The notes beneath the pieces were generated by a model. That model worked only from the letters and a program-made list of their open reading frames with translations. It did not search any database and was not told the origin of the DNA. From assembly GCF_027912535.1 (NCBI RefSeq), contig NZ_CP115465.1, forward strand, positions 972,001 to 1,036,000: DNA of 64,000 nucleotides, written 5' to 3'. A program made the position numbers and the translations under genes. Shown in pieces: positions 27,636-35,880 of the stretch; position 1 is the stretch's first letter, and each line of letters begins with the position of its first letter. This DNA comes from Brevundimonas sp. NIBR11 (GTDB lineage: Bacteria; Pseudomonadota; Alphaproteobacteria; Caulobacterales; Caulobacteraceae).

Positions 27636-28178
27636 ATGCAGGACGACCCGCCCGCCAGCGCACGACAGGCCCTGGCGGACGTGTGGCTGGACGTCAGGCC
27701 GGCCCTTGTCCGCTTCCTCACGGCTCGGACCGGATCGTCCGCCGCGGCCGAGGATCTGGCGCAGGACGTTTGGCTGCGCGTTCAGGGCCTCACCGAGGAG
27801 GCCGCGGCCGAGGTGCGCCATCCCCAAGCCTTCCTCTATCGCATGGCGGCCAACCTGGCGCTGGACAGTTCGAAGGCGCAGCGGCGCGCGGGCGCGCGGG
27901 ATCTGGAATGGCGGCGCGCGCATGTCGCCGGCGAGGGCGGCGACGCCGACAATGCCCCGTCCGCCGAAGACGCGGTCTGGGCCCGGCTGAAGCTCGAGAA
28001 GGTCGCGGCGGCGATCAGCCAGATGCCGCCCAAGGCTGCCGAAGCCTTCCGCCTGCACAAGATGGAAGGGCTGAGCCAGAGCGAGGTCGCAGACCGAATG
28101 GGCGTGTCTCGCAGCGCCGTCGAGAAATACATCGCGGCCAGCCTGAAGACGCTGCTGCTGAAGGTCGGTTGGCCATGA
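27636..28178 (+). CDS. ECF sigma factor, FecI-like
   Basis: A 180-residue RNA polymerase sigma factor of the extracytoplasmic type. Region 2 is about residues 15-80 (RFLTARTGSSAAAEDLAQDVWLRV, AFLYRMAANLALD) and region 4 about 110-170 (ISQMPPKAAEAFRLHKMEGLSQSEVADRMGVSRSAVEKYI). It is followed by FecR and a TonB receptor with a signalling domain, the classic cell-surface signalling trio. ATG 27636 is taken as the start; a GTG at 27615 is also open, and neither has a strong ribosome-binding site. No Fur box was recognised in the divergent region 27495-27635. Confidence 0.87.
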   Translation: MQDDPPASARQALADVWLDVRPALVRFLTARTGSSAAAEDLAQDVWLRVQGLTEEAAAEVRHPQAFLYRMAANLALDSSKAQRRAGARDLEWRRAHVAGEGGDADNAPSAEDAVWARLKLEKVAAAISQMPPKAAEAFRLHKMEGLSQSEVADRMGVSRSAVEKYIAASLKTLLLKVGWP

Positions 28179-28263
28179 CGACGCGATTTCGCCTTTTTTC
28201 ATTGAGGATGCGCCGCGACCGCGTCGTCTCTTCCTCGAAGCCCGACCGGGCCCGGACCGGATC

Positions 28264-29235
28264 ATGACCCAGGACGCCGTCATCAAGGACGAGGAGATCG
28301 CCGCCCAGGCCGCCGCCTGGGTCGTGCGTCTGCGCGCCGACGACGGCACGAGCGAGGACTGGGCCGCGGCGACGGCCTGGCTCGATGCGGACCCGGCGCA
28401 CCGACATGCCTTTGACGAGGCGGAGGGCCTGTGGACGGCGGTTAACGAGCTCGCGACGCTTGGATCCGCGCCTGTGGTCGACCTGGCGGCCCGTCGCGAG
28501 CGCCGCAAGGGCCACGGTCGCCAATGGCTGCTTGCGGCGCCGGCTATGGCAGCGGCCGTCGCCGCGGCCGTCGTGTTGGCCCCGTCGCTCCGGTCCGTGC
28601 CCACGGAGGTCTATCGCACCGCCCCGGGAGAGACCCGAACGGTGGCGCTGGACGACGGGTCGAAAATCCAGATGAACGGAGGGTCGAGCCTGTCGGTGAA
28701 GATGGAGCGCGGCCGTCGGCTCGTTCGGATGGATCAGGCGGAGGCCGTGTTCGACGTCGCGCACGACGCAGACCGACCCTTCCTCGTCGATGTCGGCGAA
28801 AGCCAGGTCCGTGTGGTCGGTACGGCCTTCAACATCCGCCGCTCGCCGCAGGCTACGGAGGTCTCGGTGCTGCGCGGCGTGGTGGAGGTGTCCGACCTAG
28901 ATCGGCCTGCCCGCAAGGTTCGCCTGACGGTCGGACAGGCCGTCCGTCGCGCCGACGCCGACGACCGGATGGCCGTGACGCCCGTGGATGTCCGCACGGC
29001 CGCCGCCTGGACGCAGGGACGGCGCGCCTATGACGACCGGCCGCTGAGGGAAATCGCCGCCGACCTCAGCCGGGCGTTCTCTACCCCGGTGACGGTGGCG
29101 CCGGATGCGGCGGACCTGCGCTTCTCCGGAGTGCTGTTATTGGATGACGAGGCGGCGGTGATCGGGCGTCTGGAGCGCTTCCTGCCGATCAAGGCCACTC
29201 GCGGCCCACAGGGGGTTTGTCTAGAACGACGCTGA
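28264..29235 (+). CDS. FecR-family anti-sigma / signal transducer
   Basis: A 323-residue membrane protein. The N-terminal cytoplasmic DUF4880-type part (about 5-60: AAAWVVRLRADDGTSEDWAA, FDEAEGLWTAV) binds the sigma factor. One membrane helix follows at about 88-104 (WLLAAPAMAAAVAAAVVLAP), and the periplasmic FecR domain at about 120-220 has YRTAPGETRTVALDDGSKI and GTAFNIRR. The C-terminal region (RPLREIAADLSRAF) contacts the receptor signalling domain in known systems. It sits 85 bases after the sigma factor and overlaps the receptor start. Confidence 0.9.
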   Translation: MTQDAVIKDEEIAAQAAAWVVRLRADDGTSEDWAAATAWLDADPAHRHAFDEAEGLWTAVNELATLGSAPVVDLAARRERRKGHGRQWLLAAPAMAAAVAAAVVLAPSLRSVPTEVYRTAPGETRTVALDDGSKIQMNGGSSLSVKMERGRRLVRMDQAEAVFDVAHDADRPFLVDVGESQVRVVGTAFNIRRSPQATEVSVLRGVVEVSDLDRPARKVRLTVGQAVRRADADDRMAVTPVDVRTAAAWTQGRRAYDDRPLREIAADLSRAFSTPVTVAPDAADLRFSGVLLLDDEAAVIGRLERFLPIKATRGPQGVCLERR

Positions 29236-31625
29236 ACCTGCTTCGGACGTCGCCTTTGGTTAAAGCCTTCCTCAGAGCCCTGGTCGCCGTTCTGGGAACG
29301 GCGGCGCCCATGGCGGCCCACGCTCAGGATCGACCGGTCGAGGTGTCGATCGCGTCGCAGCCGCTGCGGACCGCCGTGCTCGACTTCGGGCTTCAGGCGG
29401 GCGTCACCATCGATGCGGCGGGAAGCGAGCGGTGCGGACCCAGCCGCGGGGTTCACGGGCGGCTGTCTGTCGACGCGGCGCTATCCCGATTGACGCTCGG
29501 CACGCATTGCACGGCAAGCCGCGTGGGCGCCGGGGTCTGGCGGATCGTTCGGCTCGCTCCGACGGCGCCCGCCGCGACGCGCTCCCGCCCGGCGCCTGAG
29601 CCGTCCGTCCCGACGCTGCTCGACGAGGTGGTCGTGACAGCCGCCCGGTCGGATCGCCTGCTGCTTTCGCGCGCGCCCTACGGTCTCTCGTCTCTGGATG
29701 GACTGACGCTGGAGCGCGCGGGTGTCACCGACCTGGAGGGGGTGTCCGCGCGGGTCGCGGGCCTGACCGTCACCAACCTCGGACCGGGCCGGGACAAGCT
29801 GTTCATCCGCGGCATGGCGGAGGGGCCGGTGGCGGGACAGGCGCAGGCCCTCATCGGGCTCTATCTCGATGATGTCCGGTTGACCTACGACGCACCCGAT
29901 CCGTCGCTGCGGCTGGCCGACATCGAACGGGTCGAAGTGCTGCGGGGCCCCCAGGGCGCGCTTTACGGGGCGGGATCCATGGGCGGCGTGGTGCAGGTGG
30001 TCACACGCGCACCGGACCTGACGGGCTTCTACGGGCGCGCCACGGCGGAGGCTGGCCGGACGGCCGGGGGCTCGTCCGGCCAGGCCGCTGAATTGATGAT
30101 CAACCTGCCCCTGCTGCAAAACCGTCTCGCGGCGCGTCTGATCGGCTATGACGAGACCGTCGGCGGCTATGTCGATGACACCGCGCTGGACCTGAAGAAC
30201 AGCGGCGACATGCGCCGTCAGGGGCTGAGGCTCTCCGCCTTGTGGCGCGTCGCCCAGGCCTGGACCTTGCGGACTGGCATTCTCGCCCAGACCATCGATG
30301 TCGACGACAGCCAGTATGCGACCCTGGGGCCGAACGCCCCCTATGAGCGCCGCCGCGGTTTGAGCGAGCCCAGCCGCAACGACCTGGACGGCGCCTGGAT
30401 TTCGGTCGACGGCGATCTCGGCTGGGCGCGCTTGCGCGCATCCTCGAGCGTCCAGTCTCACGGCCTCGACGTCCGTTACGACGCTACCCCGTCGGCAGCC
30501 GTGTTCGGCCTGACCGGCGCGGCCGCGCTGGATCAGGCCGACGATCTCTCGGCCGCAGTGCACGAGATGCGTCTGAACGGCGATATTGGCGATCGGCTTA
30601 GCTGGAGCGCCGGTCTGTTCTTTTCCGAATACACCCACAACCGGACCATCGCTGTATCGGACGGGCAGGGCGGCCCGCCGGTTCTGCTGCAGCATAGGCG
30701 CGATCACGTCGATGAAGCCGCGTTGTTCGGCGACGCCGTCTACGCCCTGGGCGACAATCTGAAGATCACCGCGGGCGCGCGACTGTTCCGCGTCGGCGTG
30801 GAGCATCGCAGCGAGACCAGCGGCGCGCCTGGATCGTTCGAGGGCGACGATGATCTGATCGGCGTCGCGCCGCGTCTGGTCGTGGAATATGATCGTGGGC
30901 CTTTGGTCTTCTACGCGCTGGCGACGGAAGGCTATCGCGGGCCGGGCTTCAACGCCGGGACTGTCGGCGCCGGCGCGCGGCAGCCGTTCCGCGCCGTGCG
31001 CTCCGACGAGATCGTCGCGGGCGAGGTCGGCGTTCGCTTCAGTCTTCTCGACGGCCGTCTGCGCGGACGCGGGGCGGCGTTTCTGGACCGCTGGCGCGAC
31101 ATCCAGTCCGACCGGTTCGACGAACGCGGCCTGCCTTTCACGGCCAATCTCGGCGACGGCCGGAACCGCGGGATCGAAGGTGAAGTGGAGTGGCGTGTCG
31201 GGAGCTGGACCCTGGACGGCCACGCGGTCGTGAACGATCCCGAACTCACGCATCCAGATCCTGGTTTCGCCCTCGGATCGGACAGCCGGCTGCCTGCCGT
31301 AGCGGATTTCAGCGTGCAGGGCGGCCTAGCGCACGAAGCGCGGCTGGCGCAGGCCACGGTCCGTTCGGAACTGCGCCTGGGCTACGTCGGTCCGACCGAC
31401 ATCGCCCTGTCTCCGACCTCGATCGCGGCCTCCGCCGGCTACCTGACCAGCCAGATGGTCGTCGACGCGGAGTTTGGGCGCTGGGGCGTGCGGGCGTCGG
31501 TCGACAACCTGTTCAATCGCGACGACGACACCTTCAGCTTCGGCAATCCCTTCTATGCCTCGGGCGACATCAGCACCCCCCAGCGGCCAATCACCGGGCG
31601 CGTGGCGCTGACGGCTCGGTTCTGA
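29217..31625 (+). CDS. TonB-dependent outer-membrane receptor with N-terminal signalling (STN) domain
   Basis: An 802-residue receptor. After a signal peptide (cleavage near AAHAQ) there is an STN domain (about 40-110: SIASQPLRTAVLDFGLQAGVTI, GVHGRLSVDAALSRLT), as in FecA-type receptors that signal to FecR. Next are the TonB-box-like LDEVVVTAAR, the plug domain (VTNLGPGRDKLFIRGM, DIERVEVLRGPQGALYGAGSMGG) and the beta barrel ending FSFGNPFYASGDISTPQRPITGRVALTARF in segments. The start is a TTG at 29217, inside the last codons of fecR. The ligand is unknown; the divergent biosynthetic operon suggests its product. Confidence 0.92.
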   Translation: MSRTTLNLLRTSPLVKAFLRALVAVLGTAAPMAAHAQDRPVEVSIASQPLRTAVLDFGLQAGVTIDAAGSERCGPSRGVHGRLSVDAALSRLTLGTHCTASRVGAGVWRIVRLAPTAPAATRSRPAPEPSVPTLLDEVVVTAARSDRLLLSRAPYGLSSLDGLTLERAGVTDLEGVSARVAGLTVTNLGPGRDKLFIRGMAEGPVAGQAQALIGLYLDDVRLTYDAPDPSLRLADIERVEVLRGPQGALYGAGSMGGVVQVVTRAPDLTGFYGRATAEAGRTAGGSSGQAAELMINLPLLQNRLAARLIGYDETVGGYVDDTALDLKNSGDMRRQGLRLSALWRVAQAWTLRTGILAQTIDVDDSQYATLGPNAPYERRRGLSEPSRNDLDGAWISVDGDLGWARLRASSSVQSHGLDVRYDATPSAAVFGLTGAAALDQADDLSAAVHEMRLNGDIGDRLSWSAGLFFSEYTHNRTIAVSDGQGGPPVLLQHRRDHVDEAALFGDAVYALGDNLKITAGARLFRVGVEHRSETSGAPGSFEGDDDLIGVAPRLVVEYDRGPLVFYALATEGYRGPGFNAGTVGAGARQPFRAVRSDEIVAGEVGVRFSLLDGRLRGRGAAFLDRWRDIQSDRFDERGLPFTANLGDGRNRGIEGEVEWRVGSWTLDGHAVVNDPELTHPDPGFALGSDSRLPAVADFSVQGGLAHEARLAQATVRSELRLGYVGPTDIALSPTSIAASAGYLTSQMVVDAEFGRWGVRASVDNLFNRDDDTFSFGNPFYASGDISTPQRPITGRVALTARF

Positions 31626-32315
31626 TCAGGCGGCCACGCCGAACAGCCGGCCTACTCCGGCGGTGATGGCCATGGCGAGCGCGCCCCAGAAGGCCACCCG
31701 CACGACGGATCGTCCGATCGGCGCGCCCCCGGTCCGGGCGCCCAGCACACCGAGCACCACCAGACCAATCAAGGCCGAACCGGCGACCCACAGGGCCAGA
31801 CCCGCCAACGGCGCGACCGCCGCAACGATCAGGGGCAGTGCCGCGCCGGCCGAGAACGTCACAGCCGAGGTCAGCGCCGCCTGGATGGGGCGCGCCGTGG
31901 TGATCTCGGAGATGCCGAGTTCGTCACGCGCATGGGCTCCCAGAGCATCGTGCGCCATCATCTGTCGCGCCACCTCCGCCGCCAGGTTGGGGGCGACGCC
32001 GCGTCCGACGTAGATGCCGGCCAGTTCCCGCATCTCCGCATCATGGTCGCCGGCCAGTTCGGAGGCTTCCCGCGCCAGGTCGGCCTTTTCGGTGTCGGAC
32101 TGCGAACTGACCGAAACATACTCGCCGGCGGCCATCGACATGGCGCCGGCGGCGAGCCCCGCGACGCCGGCGACGAGAATGGATCCATGATCGGCCGCCG
32201 CCGCAGCCACCCCGACGACCAGGCTGGCGGTCGACACCAGACCGTCATTGGCGCCGAGCACCGCGGCCCTTAGCCAGCCGATCCGATCGACCCGGTGAGT
32301 TTCCCTGTGCGCCAT
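31626..32315 (-). CDS. VIT1/CCC1-family metal transporter
   Basis: A 229-residue membrane protein. The signature first helix LRAAVLGANDGLVSTASLVVGVAAA and the second AAGAMSMAAGEYVSVSSQSDTEKADL are characteristic of the VIT/CCC1 family, which exports Fe2+ or Mn2+ from the cytoplasm in known members. The charged helices at about 85-140 (EMRELAGIYVGRG, AEVARQMMAHDAL) correspond to the family's metal-binding extension. ATG 32315 is preferred because GGGAG is nine bases upstream. It converges on the TonB receptor gene with no gap. Confidence 0.88.
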   Translation of the reverse strand: MAHRETHRVDRIGWLRAAVLGANDGLVSTASLVVGVAAAAADHGSILVAGVAGLAAGAMSMAAGEYVSVSSQSDTEKADLAREASELAGDHDAEMRELAGIYVGRGVAPNLAAEVARQMMAHDALGAHARDELGISEITTARPIQAALTSAVTFSAGAALPLIVAAVAPLAGLALWVAGSALIGLVVLGVLGARTGGAPIGRSVVRVAFWGALAMAITAGVGRLFGVAA

Positions 32316-32493
32316 GGTGTGTTGCTCCCCATTCCACCCGGTGCTGAAGACGCCATGCTCGGTTGGCCAGAGCAAGGGCGCTCATGGGATCCACATGGTC
32401 TTATCCAGTGGGCAATCGAGCGGGAATGGGTCACGCAGGGCTTTTCCGATCCGTTGCCGTCAGGCTTAACTTGCTCTGCGAGACCTTGGGGGA

Positions 32494-34116
32494 ATGCGCT
32501 TGGAAACCATCGGCCGCGACCTTGAAGAGATGCAGCGCACGCCTCTGACGGCGGCGCACGTCGAGGCGATGCACGCCATTGGGGAGGTCGTGACCTACGA
32601 CGCGGGCGCCTTCATCGTTCAGCCCGGCGATCTGGTCGACCGCTTCGTCTATCTGCTGGGCGGCGAGATCGAGGTCGTGAATCCGTTCTCCGACGAGCGG
32701 GCGACAGGATCCACCCTGGGTCCGACCCAGTTCATGGGCGAGATTTCCTTCCTCAATGGGGGGACCTGGTCGATGCCGATGCGCGCCGTCAGCCCGACCC
32801 GCGTGCTGGAGATCCCGCGTCCGGCCATGCTGCGGCTGATGTCCGAAATCCCGGAGATGTCGGACATCATCATCACCGTCCTGGCCGCGCGGCGGCGCAA
32901 GCAGCTGGAGACGCGGTTCAGTCCATTGGTCCTGATCGGCGAGGACCGGGACCGCGACGTCCGCCGCATCGCCGATTTCGTCAGCCGCAACCGTCTGCCC
33001 TACGCCTCCTATGAGCCCGGCAGCCCGGAGGCGATGGAGGTGGCGACGAGCTGCTTCATCTCGCCCGACCAGCCCGCCGTCATCTTCGGTCGCGGCCATG
33101 TGGTCGAGGACCCGACGCCGGAGAAGATCGCCCGTCTGCTCGGCGTCGACTACGACCTCGAAGACGATACGCCGTTCGACGTGCTTATCGTCGGCGGCGG
33201 GCCGGCCGGCGTCGCCGCCGCCGTCTACGCCGGAGCCGAAGGCCTCAGCGCCCTTGTGATCGAAGACACCGCCATCGGCGGTCAGGCGGGCACGTCCAGC
33301 CGCATCGAGAACTACATGGGATTTCCGACCGGCATCTCGGGCGCGGACCTGGTCTGGCGCGGCGAGGTCCAGGCCATGAAGTTCGGCACACGCTTCCTGA
33401 TGCCGCGCCGGGTCGTCGGGCTCGAGCATCAGGAGAACGGTCGCTTCTGCGCCTGTTTCGACAACGGCCGGCGCATCTCGGCCGGCGCCGTCGTCGTGGC
33501 CACCGGCGTCCAGTACAAGCGCCTGCCGATCGATCGTCTGGCGGACTACGAAGGTGCCGGGGTCTATTACGCGGCCACCGAGAACGAGGCGCGCTACTGC
33601 CGCGACACGGCCGCCGTCATCATCGGCGGCGGCAATTCGGCGGGTCAGGCCGCCATGTATCTGAGCCGGTCGGCGGAGCGGGTGCATCTCATCGTGCGCG
33701 GCCGGTCGCTGGCCGCCTCCATGTCCAGCTATCTCTCCAGTCGCCTGGAAGCCGACCCCCGCATCACCATCGAGTACGAGGCGGAGGTCATCGCCGTCGC
33801 CGGTGCGGGCAAGCTCGAGACGGTCGTCATCCGCAACCGCGCCGACGGCGTCCAGCGCGAGGTCTCGACATGCGCCCTGTTCGTCATGGTCGGCGCGGAG
33901 CCGAATACCGAATGGCTGTCGGGTCTCGTCGCCCTCGACGACAAGGGCTTCGTCCTGACCGGCGAGGCGGCGGGGGCCTCATCCCCCTATGCGACGTCGG
34001 AGCCCGGCATCTTCGCCGTCGGCGACGTGCGGGCCGGGTCGGTGAAGCGTGTCGCGTCCTCGGTCGGCGAGGGCTCGGTGGTCATCTCCAGGGTCTGGAG
34101 TCACCTCAACGGGTGA
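32494..34116 (+). CDS. Cyclic-nucleotide-binding domain fused to a thioredoxin-reductase-like FAD oxidoreductase
   Basis: A 540-residue fusion. Residues about 15-130 are a cNMP-binding-type beta roll (FIVQPGDLVDRFVYLLGGEIEV, FMGEISFLNGG). Residues about 145-215 are a small linker domain. From about 228 there is an FAD/NADPH oxidoreductase: VLIVGGGPAGVAAAVYAG, GGQAGTSSRIENYMGF, VIIGGGNSAGQAAMYL, GIFAVGDVRAG. The redox-active CxxC of thioredoxin reductase is absent; the region before the NADPH loop has only EARYCRD. So it is unlikely to reduce thioredoxin by the usual mechanism. Substrate unknown. The ATG is very close to a GGGGGA site, so a slightly later start is possible. Confidence 0.85.
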   Translation: MRLETIGRDLEEMQRTPLTAAHVEAMHAIGEVVTYDAGAFIVQPGDLVDRFVYLLGGEIEVVNPFSDERATGSTLGPTQFMGEISFLNGGTWSMPMRAVSPTRVLEIPRPAMLRLMSEIPEMSDIIITVLAARRRKQLETRFSPLVLIGEDRDRDVRRIADFVSRNRLPYASYEPGSPEAMEVATSCFISPDQPAVIFGRGHVVEDPTPEKIARLLGVDYDLEDDTPFDVLIVGGGPAGVAAAVYAGAEGLSALVIEDTAIGGQAGTSSRIENYMGFPTGISGADLVWRGEVQAMKFGTRFLMPRRVVGLEHQENGRFCACFDNGRRISAGAVVVATGVQYKRLPIDRLADYEGAGVYYAATENEARYCRDTAAVIIGGGNSAGQAAMYLSRSAERVHLIVRGRSLAASMSSYLSSRLEADPRITIEYEAEVIAVAGAGKLETVVIRNRADGVQREVSTCALFVMVGAEPNTEWLSGLVALDDKGFVLTGEAAGASSPYATSEPGIFAVGDVRAGSVKRVASSVGEGSVVISRVWSHLNG

Positions 34117-34126
34117 GGCCGCCCCA

Positions 34127-34141
34127 TTTCGTCCATTTCGT
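34127..34141. repeat. TTTCGTCC-TTTCGT motif, copy A
   Basis: TTTCGTCCATTTCGT, found right after the FAD oxidoreductase stop. It differs at one base from TTTCGTCCGTTTCGT at 49028-49042, where it is part of a nested inverted repeat. Function unknown. Confidence 0.35.
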
Positions 34142-34194
34142 TTGCGCATGATCGGGGCAGAGGCGACAGTGATCGCCTTCTTCCAGGCCGAGCC

Positions 34195-34860
34195 ATGACA
34201 ACGACGCACCTGCCGCCCCGCCACTATCCGACGCCGCGCGCCAAATGCGCCGATCTGGTCGTGCATATTGCGGGTCTCGCCTTCGCCCTGTTCGGCGGCG
34301 GCGTGCTTCTGGGCCTGTCGGTGGCCCGCGGCGACACCGGACTGGTCGCCGCCGTCGGCGTCTATGCCCTGGGCATGCTGGCCATGCTCGGCTTCTCGAC
34401 GGCCTATAACTTCGCCAAGCCCCAGTGGCGGCCTCTCCTGCGGCGACTGGATCACGCGGGCATCTTCCTGATGATCGCGGGCTCCTACACCCCGTTCACG
34501 ACGCACAATCTGGAAGGCGTTTGGGCCTGGGCAATGACCGGCGCAGTCTGGGGCCTGGCGACGCTGGGCGCTCTGGGCAAGCTGTTCCTGCCCGGCATCG
34601 GCAAGGGGTTGTGGGTCGCCGTCTATATGGCGCTGGGCTGGCTGGTCGTGATCGCCTTCCAGCCGATGGTGGCCCACGGATCGTGGATCGCGCTTCTGCT
34701 GCTGGCCATCGGCGGGGTCCTCTACATGACGGGCGCGGTCTTCTACATCCGCAAGAAGCTGAAGTGGTTCCGGGCGATATGGCACGGCCATGTCGTCGCG
34801 GCCGCCAGCGTCCACTGGGCCGCCGTCCTCGTCGGCGTGGTGCTGGCCGCCAACCACTAA
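34195..34860 (+). CDS. Hemolysin III (HlyIII/PAQR) family membrane protein
   Basis: A 221-residue protein with seven hydrophobic helices. Family markers are STAYNFAKP, DHAGIFLMIAGSYTPF and the final IWHGHVVAAASVHW, with the His/Asp residues that bind zinc in PAQR-type proteins. Despite the name, most bacterial members are not toxins; they are thought to act as membrane hydrolases or in lipid homeostasis. Its stop overlaps the convergent LysR gene by four bases. Confidence 0.87.
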   Translation: MTTTHLPPRHYPTPRAKCADLVVHIAGLAFALFGGGVLLGLSVARGDTGLVAAVGVYALGMLAMLGFSTAYNFAKPQWRPLLRRLDHAGIFLMIAGSYTPFTTHNLEGVWAWAMTGAVWGLATLGALGKLFLPGIGKGLWVAVYMALGWLVVIAFQPMVAHGSWIALLLLAIGGVLYMTGAVFYIRKKLKWFRAIWHGHVVAAASVHWAAVLVGVVLAANH

Positions 34861-35750
34861 CCCCGGCGCCTCAGGGCCTCGATCAGCAGGGTGAAGGCCG
34901 GGGTCGGCTGGCGGCGGCTGGGGTAGTAGAGGTGATAGCCGGCGAAGGGGGGCGACCAGTCCTCCAGCACCTGGACCAGACGCCCCTCGGCGATATCGTC
35001 CACCACCTGGTCGTCCATCAGGATGGCCAGACCCAGCCCGCACTGCGCGCCCTTCAACATCAGGTCCATGTCGTTGACGATGACCGGCCCGTCGACGCGA
35101 ATGTTCAGCGGCCGCCCGTCCTTCTCGAACTCCCAAACATAGAGGCCGCCCCGCGTCGGCAGGCGCAGGTTGATGCAGGCGTGGCCTGTCAAGTCCTGCG
35201 GCGTCACCGGCGCCGGATGGGCGGCCAGATAGGCGGGTGATCCGACCACCACCATCCGCTTCTCCGGGCTGATCGGCACGGCGATCATGTCGTCTGGGAG
35301 GTTCTCGCCCAGCCGGATGCCCGCATCGAACCGCCCCTCGGCCAGATCGACCAGCCGATAGTCGGTGGCGATCTCCACCCGAATGTCGGGATATTGGGGC
35401 AGCAAGGTCTCCAGCGCGGGCCACAGGATGGTCCGGGCCGCATGCTCGCCGCAGGTGATGCGGATGGTCCCCGCCGGCCGATCGCGCAGTTCGCTCAGCG
35501 CATCGATCCGGGCCGTGATGCCGTCGAAGGCGGGACGCAGCGACTCGGCCAGCCGCTCACCGGCCTCGGTCGGCGCCACGCTACGCGTCGTGCGCAGCAG
35601 AAGGCGGATGCCCAGACGCGCCTCCAGCCGCCGGATCGTATGGCTCAGCGCCGACTGCGACAGGCCGATCTTGGCCGCCGCCCGGGTGAAGCTGCGCTCC
35701 TCGGCCACCGCCAGGAAGGCCGCCAGGTCGCCGAGCTCGTCCCGCTTCAT
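34857..35750 (-). CDS. LysR-family transcription regulator
   Basis: A 297-residue regulator with an N-terminal winged helix (LAAFLAVAEERSFTRAAAKIGLSQSALSHTIRRLEARLG) and a C-terminal substrate-binding domain starting at about residue 90 (GTIRITCGEHAA). It is divergent from an alcohol dehydrogenase gene 130 bases away, the standard arrangement in which a LysR regulator controls its neighbour. The inducer is unknown. Confidence 0.9.
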   Translation of the reverse strand: MKRDELGDLAAFLAVAEERSFTRAAAKIGLSQSALSHTIRRLEARLGIRLLLRTTRSVAPTEAGERLAESLRPAFDGITARIDALSELRDRPAGTIRITCGEHAARTILWPALETLLPQYPDIRVEIATDYRLVDLAEGRFDAGIRLGENLPDDMIAVPISPEKRMVVVGSPAYLAAHPAPVTPQDLTGHACINLRLPTRGGLYVWEFEKDGRPLNIRVDGPVIVNDMDLMLKGAQCGLGLAILMDDQVVDDIAEGRLVQVLEDWSPPFAGYHLYYPSRRQPTPAFTLLIEALRRRG

Positions 35751-35761
35751 TCATGACCTCC

Positions 35762-35784
35762 GTTCATAGGATCATGCCGATCAT
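35762..35784. promoter_or_regulatory. TCAT-repeat region, possible LysR site
   Basis: The divergent LysR/alcohol dehydrogenase space contains TTCAT (35763-35767) and two direct copies of GATCAT (35770-35775 and 35779-35784). Together they could form a LysR operator or the -10 element of either gene. Evidence is limited to the repeats and location. Confidence 0.25.
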
Positions 35785-35880
35785 AGCGGGTAATCGCCTG
35801 TACGGTCGCGGCCTATCTTGCCGGCATCGACGGGGAGGGCGGCAAGCTTTCTCCGCTTCCGCCGTTTGAAGGATCGCCCC

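Noticed and set aside
28184..28200. Possible terminator between the sigma factor and fecR (GCGATTTCGC then TTTTTT).
   Set aside because: The stem is only three or four pairs with a very small loop, too weak for an intrinsic terminator, and the genes are expected to be co-expressed.
34195..34860. A haemolytic toxin, because of the hemolysin III name.
   Set aside because: The protein is a seven-helix PAQR-type membrane protein without export features of a toxin; the name is historical.
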